Assembly: GCA_026391935.1 (NCBI GenBank)
Contig: JAPLDC010000057.1
Coordinates: 1 to 13,298 of the forward strand
Direction of reading: 5' to 3'
Source of the DNA: Bacteroidota bacterium
GTDB lineage: Bacteria; Bacteroidota; Bacteroidia; 2-12-FULL-35-15
DNA length: 13,298 nucleotides
Below the pieces are notes generated by a model. It was not told the origin of the DNA. It searched no databases and saw only the letters and a program-made list of their open reading frames with translations. Positions 7,208 through 13,298 of the stretch are shown in pieces. How positions within the stretch are numbered: the stretch's first letter is position 1; every line of letters begins with the position of its first letter. The position numbers were made by a program, and so were the translations under genes.

Positions 7208-8356
7208 TTAATTTATATTCTTTAAAATTTCACAACAAATAAATTCTGCCGCATTTCCATCTCCAAATAGTTCAGGAAATTTTAATTTATTAGTTTTTTT
7301 GAACTGATCAAAAGCTTTCATAATATGATCCTCATTTGTATCCGCAAGAATTGCGGAACCGGAGTTTACCAATTCAACCCATTCCGTTTCAGGGCGCAAA
7401 ATAATGCATGGCTTTTTAAAAAAGAAGGCTTCTTTTTGAACACCACCTGAATCTGTCATAATTAGAAAAGCATTTTTCTCCAATGCAATCATTTCCAAAA
7501 ATGAAACAGGTTTTATGATCTTTATTAATTTATTTGTTTTGACAGTACTATATAATTCGGAAGAAAGATTTTTCGCCAACAACTTTGCTGTTCTGGGATG
7601 CAATGGAAGAATAACATTTATTTTATTTTCAACTGAAATTTTATTGATAGCACGAAATAAAGAATTTAGACGCTTTGGATCATCTGTATTATTGTTTCTA
7701 TGAATTGTTGCCAGTACATATTTTTCAGCATCCAAACTATTATCCTTTAGAATATTTACTGAATGTTCTGCCAATAAAGAAAAGAACAGAGAATTGTCAT
7801 ACATGATATCCCCACTATGATAAACCTTCGGATTATTTATAGAATAAGGACCTTCATTCTTTAACTTAAAACCTTCCTTTACTAAATTTTTAATTCCTGC
7901 TTTGGTTGGAGAAAATAAAAGTGTAGAAACATTATCACAAATTATTCTATTTATTTCTTCGGGCATTGACTTATTGAAAGAACGCAAACCTGCTTCAATA
8001 TGCACAATTGGAACGTGAATTTTTGATGCAGCAATTGCACCAGCCAATGTTGAATTTGTATCACCGTAAAGAATTATACAATTTGGTTTTTCTTTTAACA
8101 GAATTTCTTCGACACCTTCGATCATCACAGCGGTTTGTTTACCATGCAATCCTGAACCTACATTAAGATTATAGTTAGGGTGTGGGATATCTAATTCATC
8201 AAAAAATATTTGGGACATATTATTATCATAATGTTGGCCGGTATGAACAATAACCTCCTTTATTTTATCAGGAAATTTATTTTTTATCGCTCTGCTGATC
8301 GCTGCAGCCTTAATAATCTGAGGTCGAGCACCAATAATAGTTAATAACTTAATCAT
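7208..8356 (-). CDS. wecB: Non-hydrolysing UDP-GlcNAc 2-epimerase family protein
   Basis: Predicted to interconvert UDP-GlcNAc and UDP-ManNAc (or the equivalent epimers of a related UDP-sugar) in the cytosol. At 382 residues it is full length for the GT-B-fold family. Conserved blocks are IIGARPQIIKAA (7-18), HTGQHYDNNMSQ (38-49), LYGDTNSTLAG (96-106, Asp99), HIEAGLRS (119-126, Glu121), MPEEINR (131-137, Glu134), TIHRNNNTDD (217-226, His219) and TDSGGVQKEA (291-300), followed by RPETEWVE (311-318), so the catalytic set is present. It has GARPQ where classical WecB has GTRPE, and an extra 'PKVYHSGDIMYD' type segment. Both features place it in the polysaccharide-cluster subgroup that also includes WbpI-type enzymes acting on modified UDP-sugars, so the substrate may not be plain UDP-GlcNAc. 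It is the first gene of the glycan block. Confidence 0.9.
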   Translation of the reverse strand: MIKLLTIIGARPQIIKAAAISRAIKNKFPDKIKEVIVHTGQHYDNNMSQIFFDELDIPHPNYNLNVGSGLHGKQTAVMIEGVEEILLKEKPNCIILYGDTNSTLAGAIAASKIHVPIVHIEAGLRSFNKSMPEEINRIICDNVSTLLFSPTKAGIKNLVKEGFKLKNEGPYSINNPKVYHSGDIMYDNSLFFSLLAEHSVNILKDNSLDAEKYVLATIHRNNNTDDPKRLNSLFRAINKISVENKINVILPLHPRTAKLLAKNLSSELYSTVKTNKLIKIIKPVSFLEMIALEKNAFLIMTDSGGVQKEAFFFKKPCIILRPETEWVELVNSGSAILADTNEDHIMKAFDQFKKTNKLKFPELFGDGNAAEFICCEILKNIN

Positions 8357-8373
8357 TTAAAATAATTTCTAAA

Positions 8374-9044
8374 TTAATCCCAACCGGAAGCAAGTACATC
8401 GCACAGGTGCATCATCTTCATATTTTTTCCTGATTTTTTTGCATATCCATCGATGTGCATCAGGCAAGAAACATCTGTAGAAATTAAATATTCTGCACCT
8501 GTTTGTATGGCATTCTCCAATTTTTGTTCGCCCATTCCAACTGCAATAGGTTCAAATTTCACCGAAAAGCTGCCACCAAATCCGCAACATGTATCCGAAT
8601 CTTTCATTTCTCTGAGTTCAAGTCCTCTAACTTTTTCTAATAATACACGAGGTTCTCGCTTTATTCCATATTCACGCAAAGCATTATTTTCAAAACATTG
8701 ACCATGAAGTCTGAAAATTCAAAAATATTTTTTTGAATTTGTTTGTATTCATTATGTAAAACAGAATTATGAAACATCTCAGGATAATAATTTTTAATCA
8801 TTCCAACGCAAGATGCAGAAGGACAAACAATGTATCTATCATTTTGAAATTCACGAATAAATTTTTCACCTACTTCTTTGCAATCATCCCAATATCCGGC
8901 ATTAAAAGCAGGTTGCCCGCAACATGTTTGTTCGGGATTATAATTTACTCCACAACCTACTTTTTCAAGGATCTTTACCATATTTAATCCCGTATCGGGA
9001 TAAATCTGATCAATAAAACAAGGAATAAAAATATCTACAATCAT
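8374..9044 (-). pseudogene. LutA/YkgE-like (Fe-S)-binding protein, disrupted by an internal frameshifting deletion
   Basis: Homologue of the CCG-domain Fe-S subunit LutA/YkgE, linked to lactate oxidation, split over two frames. The first frame (from 9044) is the normal N-terminus: IFIPCFIDQIYP, TCCGQP (40-45), CPSASC (74-79) and NIFEFSDFMVNVLK. It then runs off frame to a stop near 8661. The second frame resumes with ALREYGIKREPRVLLEKV, TCCGFGG and STDVSCLMHIDG and ends normally at 8374. In intact family members roughly 19 residues, including the HDSC cysteine of the second CCG motif, lie between 'VNVLK' and 'ALRE'; here only 5 bases (8683-8687) separate them. This points to a deletion of about 50 bases, not a one-base slip. 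The gene would make no functional cofactor-binding protein. It lies 27 bases after the MFS gene and 17 before wecB. An assembly or sequencing error is the main alternative. Confidence 0.85.
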
Positions 9045-9071
9045 AATTCACAATCTTTTAAATTTATAAAA

Positions 9072-10139
9072 TCAACTCACATTTTTTGTTTTAGGAATAG
9101 TAAGCAAAATAATAAAGCCAACAAGAAAAAATACTATCAATGCCAAAATTGAATTTCGCATACCGCCTGTCAAACCTTCTATTGCACCGAATGAAAACAT
9201 ACCTATCACAATACCGACTTTTTCACAGACATCATAAAAACTAAAATAGGATGCGTGATCCTCTGTTTCCGGTAACAATTTTGAATAGGTTGAACGAGAC
9301 AATGACTGAACACCACCCATTACTAATCCAACAAAACTGGCTGCAACATAAAATGAATTAGGGGTATAAACAAAAGCATACACACCAATACAGATTCCGA
9401 CCCAAATAAATAAGGATACTCCAAGTGCCTTAATATTTCCAATCCATTTAGAAAGCTTCGAAAACAGAACTGCCCCAACAATTCCAACGAACTGAATTAA
9501 TAATACACTGACAATTAAATTGCCATCTTCCATTCCAACAATTTCTTTCTTTGCAAACATTACTGCAACCAACATCACAGTTTGCACTCCCATACTATAG
9601 GTGAAGAATGCTATTAAAAACCGATTAAGTTGTTTAATATGTTTTAATTCATTCCAACTAACCTTATCATGATCAACAGGATCAGCAATTTCTGGTAAAT
9701 AAGCATTGTAAAAAACCAAACTACCCCAAAAGCCAACACTTGCAAATAAAATAGAAAGCAATCCAAAAACCAAATGCTCTTTACTAAAAAAATACAAAGA
9801 GGCGCAAGAAAAAGAACCTAAATAACAAAAAAATTGCATAAATCGTTTTTTACTTCCGCTATAATCGGCAATACCAGATAATACAGGTGAAGAAAGAGAC
9901 ACTATTATAAAAGATAAGGCAACTACATAATCATATAACTCTGTATTTTTAAAATTTCGTCCAAAAAGAGTTACCATATCACTAATAATTTTTCCACTTT
10001 CATCTTTTGTACCTGTAACATTCACATAGAATATTGGGAAGACGGCAGCGGTAATCACTAAAGGATAGGAAGAATTTGCCCAATCATAAAATGTCCAAGC
10101 GTTTATTAATTTTTTATTTCCTTTTTGTATATTACTCAT
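9072..10139 (-). CDS. UMF1/Atg22-type MFS transporter, apparently lacking TM5-TM6
   Basis: A member of the UMF1 (vacuole effluxer Atg22-like) branch of the major facilitator superfamily, in the inner membrane; substrate unknown. The opening 'INAWTFYDWANSSYPLVI' (12-29) and the C-terminal MGGVQSLSRSTYSKLLPE and YFSFYDVCEKVGIV segments are hallmark sequences. Bacterial members are typically about 420-440 residues with 12 helices; this has 355. The shortfall is in one place. After LPEIADPVDHDKVS (148-161) the family normally continues with the TM5-TM6 pair and the central cytosolic loop (about 80 residues), but here it jumps straight to WNELKHIKQLNRFLIAFF, which begins TM7. The frame is kept across the junction near base 9657. 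Loss of two helices would preserve topology but break the N-terminal six-helix bundle, so function is doubtful. It starts 37 bases after the OmpA-family gene. Confidence 0.82.
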   Translation of the reverse strand: MSNIQKGNKKLINAWTFYDWANSSYPLVITAAVFPIFYVNVTGTKDESGKIISDMVTLFGRNFKNTELYDYVVALSFIIVSLSSPVLSGIADYSGSKKRFMQFFCYLGSFSCASLYFFSKEHLVFGLLSILFASVGFWGSLVFYNAYLPEIADPVDHDKVSWNELKHIKQLNRFLIAFFTYSMGVQTVMLVAVMFAKKEIVGMEDGNLIVSVLLIQFVGIVGAVLFSKLSKWIGNIKALGVSLFIWVGICIGVYAFVYTPNSFYVAASFVGLVMGGVQSLSRSTYSKLLPETEDHASYFSFYDVCEKVGIVIGMFSFGAIEGLTGGMRNSILALIVFFLVGFIILLTIPKTKNVS

Positions 10140-10176
10140 AGTTTATATTTTAGGGCTTGTTTTATTTCAAATTGTA

Positions 10177-11265
10177 CTATTCTTTAATGATATAAATTTC
10201 AACCCTTCTGTTTTTGTCCTTGTATTCTTCTGAATCATTCGGTGCTACCGGCTGTGAAGATCCGAGACCTTTAAACGTCATTAAATTAACAACCCCCTTC
10301 GTTTTTAAATAGTCGTAAACAGCTTTCGCCCTTTCTTTTGAAATTCTTTTTTCCTCCGTTTCATCACCAAATTTATCCATATGTCCGGAAATTTGCAATT
10401 CAGCTGAAGGGTGCTCAATCAATGCTTTCGCAAGATCGTCAAGTGATTTATTAGAAGTGCTTAATAATTTAGAAGTCCCTTTTTCAAAAAATAAGTTTTT
10501 TATTTCAAACGTCAAACCAGTATCAAATGAATAAGGGATCCATTTAGGCTCGCCACCTGTATTTCCATTTGCAGAAGAATCTATCTCAGCTAACTTTTCA
10601 CGAACAGATACATCGTCCAAAAAATAATATGCTTCCCTCAACTCAAACATCTCCCATTTATTCCGTTTTACCATATCCTCTTTCATCTTTGTTTTAAAAT
10701 TACCAATGATGATATATTTTTCTCCACCGTGAGCATGGTATTCACCTTGTATAGGAAGCCAACCCGAACCAGACAAACCTTTTCTATAAGATGAATCTAC
10801 CAACCCTTCCTCATCAAAAACCATCCCTACTTGAAAAACATCTGGAGAGAAATAAACCCCCAATTGTTTCACGGTAACTGTACTTTGCCCCAATAAACGA
10901 ACATACATTTTAAAATAATATATTTTTCCGGCTTTTAATGGTTCGTTCAAGCCAACATACATGTATTCTTTATATTCGGGTTGAAAACGCAAGCCTCCAT
11001 AACATGTACCTGTGCGGGCACCTTTATATTTTGATGTATCCTTTTTATCAGGCTTCATATAATAATCAACAGTGCCAACATTCCTCCAAGGAACGGCGTT
11101 TGTGATGCTATTGGCTTTGCTCTTATGGGTTTCGAAGCCAGGATTAGGAACCAGATTTTTACCGTATTTAGGTTGAGCGTAGGAACAAAATGAAAACAAT
11201 GAAACTGCAAAAAGCAAAATTGCTTTTTGGAAAAATCCTTCAAAATTTTTCACTTTTTGATCCAT
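10177..11265 (-). CDS. OmpA-family envelope protein with C-terminal peptidoglycan-binding domain
   Basis: Exported 362-residue protein. A short basic N-terminus precedes a hydrophobic signal segment (about 15-29), with likely cleavage at SYA|QP (30/31). Residues about 35-225 look like an all-beta, jelly-roll-type region (NLVPNPGFE opening, aromatic-rich strands, FLDDVSV near the end), similar to carbohydrate-binding-like modules in Bacteroidota surface proteins. The C-terminal third (about 255-362) is an OmpA-like domain: LQISGHMDKFGDE with the conserved Asp, ISKERAKAVYDYL with the conserved Arg, and the closing KNRRVEIYI, which bind meso-diaminopimelate in peptidoglycan. The gene starts 6 bases after the stop of hemE. 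Probably anchors the outer envelope to the cell wall, possibly while binding a glycan; the ligand of the N-terminal part is unknown. Confidence 0.88.
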   Translation of the reverse strand: MDQKVKNFEGFFQKAILLFAVSLFSFCSYAQPKYGKNLVPNPGFETHKSKANSITNAVPWRNVGTVDYYMKPDKKDTSKYKGARTGTCYGGLRFQPEYKEYMYVGLNEPLKAGKIYYFKMYVRLLGQSTVTVKQLGVYFSPDVFQVGMVFDEEGLVDSSYRKGLSGSGWLPIQGEYHAHGGEKYIIIGNFKTKMKEDMVKRNKWEMFELREAYYFLDDVSVREKLAEIDSSANGNTGGEPKWIPYSFDTGLTFEIKNLFFEKGTSKLLSTSNKSLDDLAKALIEHPSAELQISGHMDKFGDETEEKRISKERAKAVYDYLKTKGVVNLMTFKGLGSSQPVAPNDSEEYKDKNRRVEIYIIKE

Positions 11266-11271
11266 ACCTGA

Positions 11272-12297
11272 TTAAAATCTGAATTCCTTTATTGTATCAA
11301 TAAAACATTTCACTTTATCTTTTTCAATATCGGGATACAAACCGTGACCCAAATTAGCAATATGTCGATGAGGGCCAAATGCCTTTAACATTTTTTGTGT
11401 TTCCGTCTTTATTGTTGCGAAATCCGAATACAACAAACAAGGATCCATATTGCCCTGCAGCGTTTTGTTATTCCCGATAAGTAAACGTGATTCGGCAACA
11501 TCCATTGTCCAATCTAAACCTATTGTATCACAATTGAGCATACCCATTTGTTTTCGGGCAAAATGAGCATCCTTTGCAAAAACAGTAAATGGTACATCTT
11601 TTATTGCATCACAAATCTGAGAAATATATTTCAGCGCAAATTCATTATAATGTTCAGGAGACAATATCCCGGCCCAGCTATCAAACAATTGAAGCATATC
11701 CGCTCCTGCGACAACTTGCCCTTTCAGATAATTGATTGTGCTATCCGTAATTTTTTGTAATAGTTGATGTGCCAATATGGGTTGTGTGTATAAAAACTTT
11801 TTTGCCTTCGAGAAAGTTTTACTTCCACCGCCTTCGATCATGTATGCAAAAATAGTCCAGGGAGCACCTGCAAAACCAATTAAAGGAACTCTTCCATTCA
11901 ATTCTTTTTTTGTAAGTTTTATTGCATCGATCACATACTTCAGATCTTCTGCCTCAGCGACACGAACCTGTGCAATATCGGCAGCAGTTTTAATTGTTTT
12001 TTCAAACCATGGACCTTTTGCTTCAATCATTTGATATGGCAAACCCATTGCTTCCGGTATCACAAGAATATCAGAAAAAATAATTGCGGCATCTACACCT
12101 AAAATATCAACAGGTTGAATGGTTACCTCACAAGCAAATTCAGGAGTTTCCACCAACTCTTTAAACCCACCCATTTTAGCTCTTACTTCACGGTATTCTG
12201 GCAATACCCTGCCTGCTTGACGCATTAACCAAACAGGTGTGCGTTCTACTTTTTCACCTCTTGCGGCTCTTAGTATCAGATCGTTTTTTATTTTCAT
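11272..12297 (-). CDS. hemE: Uroporphyrinogen decarboxylase
   Basis: Cytosolic haem-pathway enzyme that removes four carboxyl groups from uroporphyrinogen III to give coproporphyrinogen III. The 341-residue product is full length for the family. Visible signatures are WLMRQAGRVLPEYR (23-36) with the substrate-binding Arg residues, IIFSDILVIPEAMG (72-85) with the catalytic Asp76, GFAGAPWTIFAYMIEG (141-156) with the conserved Tyr152, and NLGHGLYPD (315-323) with His318. No motif is degraded. It begins 18 bases after the stop of the penicillin-acylase-family gene and ends 6 bases before the OmpA-family gene, so it is embedded in the long - strand gene run rather than with other hem genes. Confidence 0.97.
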   Translation of the reverse strand: MKIKNDLILRAARGEKVERTPVWLMRQAGRVLPEYREVRAKMGGFKELVETPEFACEVTIQPVDILGVDAAIIFSDILVIPEAMGLPYQMIEAKGPWFEKTIKTAADIAQVRVAEAEDLKYVIDAIKLTKKELNGRVPLIGFAGAPWTIFAYMIEGGGSKTFSKAKKFLYTQPILAHQLLQKITDSTINYLKGQVVAGADMLQLFDSWAGILSPEHYNEFALKYISQICDAIKDVPFTVFAKDAHFARKQMGMLNCDTIGLDWTMDVAESRLLIGNNKTLQGNMDPCLLYSDFATIKTETQKMLKAFGPHRHIANLGHGLYPDIEKDKVKCFIDTIKEFRF

Positions 12298-12315
12298 AAT
12301 ATATTTTTAAACTAT

Positions 12316-13298
12316 TTATTTGGGGTGATAAATACGTGTTGCTGATTTAAGCACTTTCTCTTTATCAAGTGTTATCTGTTTTGTTTTTTGTTGCGTATAC
12401 AATTCCATTTGGTCTGTTAAATGAGGATTCCCTTTTCTGCGTGATTCTCCATAAGGAACAACAGTTTCATAAGTATTTCCTGATCTTGAAAACTTTGCAA
12501 ACATTACAAAAGAATCGCCATTTTGTGCACGTAAAAAACCATCTTTAGTGATATCGCTTGCCATCGTTTTCATACATTCAGGAAGTCCATAAACAGCATA
12601 GGTTTTATCTTCCCTCATTAATCGCTGTACATCGCCAAAAGGAACATCAATGGATTTATGGTATGTGGTCAATTCTTTTTTCGCATAACGGATCGCCTCG
12701 ACCAACATTTCTGTGGAGTATTCAATGCCTGTTTCCAACTCATTATAGGCTGCGTCTTTTTTCTTGAATAAATAATTTATTGTAAATACAGCCAATGCTG
12801 CATCCCGATTATCAGCGTAACCGGTAAAATCCCACTTTTTCAATTTCACAATTGCATCAGCAATATCCGGATAATCCGATTCTGTCAAATCATAAATTGG
12901 CTTGTACGTTTTATAGATACCTCCTTGTTTATTCGGATACGCACAATCATATTTTATTTTTTTAAAATCTTCGAAAGAGATTTTTGTCTTTTCCTTTATC
13001 AACTCATTGAACCGCAATTCGCGGTTATTTATTCTATTCCATGAAAATCCCGATTGTCTGTTAAAAGCCAATTCGTTTGGATTCTCTGAAGGGTCGGTAC
13101 AATGGAAGGGCGTATTATTTGTATTGTACACATATCCGCATTTTGGATTGTATTTCTGTGGCAACTGACTCAGCGGATAAAAGGTATTCCAAAATGTTTT
13201 AGAAGTATTTCCGGGAACTGTTTTTTGCCAATCAAAGTCGGCATTACGGAAAGGTAAAGACGCATTGAACAAATAAAAAATATTGTTTTTATCATCTG
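12316..13298 (-). CDS. Penicillin acylase family (Ntn-hydrolase) protein, C-terminal part, 5' end outside window
   Basis: The frame is open to the right edge, so this is the C-terminal part (about 327 residues) of a larger protein. The codons before 13272 read DDKNNIFYL and join smoothly to FNASLPFRNADFDW, showing the TTG at 13272 is not the start. The pattern RNADFDWQKTVPG, then YVYNTNNTPFHCTDP and the end PYGESRRKGNPHLTDQMELY, is typical of the beta-subunit of penicillin acylase/AHL-acylase-like enzymes, N-terminal nucleophile amidases that cleave an amide bond and are usually exported and self-processed. The catalytic Ser and the signal peptide would lie upstream and cannot be seen. The substrate is unknown; many Bacteroidota members are of undefined specificity. 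It precedes hemE by 18 bases and is the first gene of the visible - strand run. Confidence 0.85.
   Translation of the reverse strand, partial: DDKNNIFYLFNASLPFRNADFDWQKTVPGNTSKTFWNTFYPLSQLPQKYNPKCGYVYNTNNTPFHCTDPSENPNELAFNRQSGFSWNRINNRELRFNELIKEKTKISFEDFKKIKYDCAYPNKQGGIYKTYKPIYDLTESDYPDIADAIVKLKKWDFTGYADNRDAALAVFTINYLFKKKDAAYNELETGIEYSTEMLVEAIRYAKKELTTYHKSIDVPFGDVQRLMREDKTYAVYGLPECMKTMASDITKDGFLRAQNGDSFVMFAKFSRSGNTYETVVPYGESRRKGNPHLTDQMELYTQQKTKQITLDKEKVLKSATRIYHPK

Noticed and set aside
8374..8679. Independent 101-residue gene with a TTG start
   Set aside because: The 'start' is the Leu of the ALREYGIK segment inside a LutA-like protein. It is the 3' half of a broken gene, not a separate one.
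8661..8710. Programmed ribosomal frameshift joining the two LutA-like frames
   Set aside because: No slippery heptamer at the junction, and about 19 conserved residues including HDSC are missing. A frameshift alone would not restore the protein. The HGQC read in the alternate frame has the wrong spacing to replace HDSC.

Overview
The window is AT-rich chromosomal DNA from a member of the Bacteroidota. The evidence is the short proenzyme-type phosphatidylserine decarboxylase, the OmpA-family lipid-envelope protein, the DUF7033-type polysaccharide deacetylase, the UMF1-type MFS transporter, and start codons without clear Shine-Dalgarno sequences. I cannot fix the family or genus. No tRNA, rRNA, CRISPR array, insertion sequence or phage gene was seen, and no stretch over 300 bases lacks a gene.

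Layout. The left 1.2 kb is read on the + strand: a phosphatidylserine decarboxylase gene (psd), then a small secreted Lys/Cys-rich protein with its own 145-base upstream region. A strong hairpin plus T-tract (about 1235-1267) lies between this protein and everything to its right. From 1270 to the right edge, all thirteen genes lie on the - strand with gaps of 2-37 bases or short overlaps, so they may form one long transcription unit entering from beyond the window. In transcription order they are: a penicillin-acylase-family hydrolase (5' end outside the window), hemE, an OmpA-family protein, a UMF1-type MFS transporter, a LutA-like Fe-S protein (broken), wecB, a DUF7033/CE4 deacetylase-like protein, an AAC(3)-fold N-acetyltransferase, a second CE4 deacetylase, a FemAB/GNAT-like acyltransferase, upp, a small membrane protein, and a YjjG-like nucleotidase.

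How the genes fit together. The middle block (3081-8356) is the most coherent and most interesting part. It holds a UDP-GlcNAc 2-epimerase, two different deacetylase-like proteins and two acyl-transfer enzymes, packed with gaps of 8 bases or less and with no glycosyltransferase. It looks like a cassette for making or editing an amino sugar in a surface glycan by removing and replacing N-acyl groups; the actual substrate is unknown. The tail (upp and the YjjG-like gene, with a membrane protein between) is a small pyrimidine salvage and nucleotide clean-up group.

Main anomalies. Two adjacent genes appear to carry internal deletions about 1 kb apart. The LutA-like gene has lost about 50 bases around the second-domain HDSC cysteine, with a frameshift. 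The MFS transporter lacks roughly 80 residues corresponding to TM5-TM6, in frame. These could be true gene decay or assembly or sequencing artefacts.
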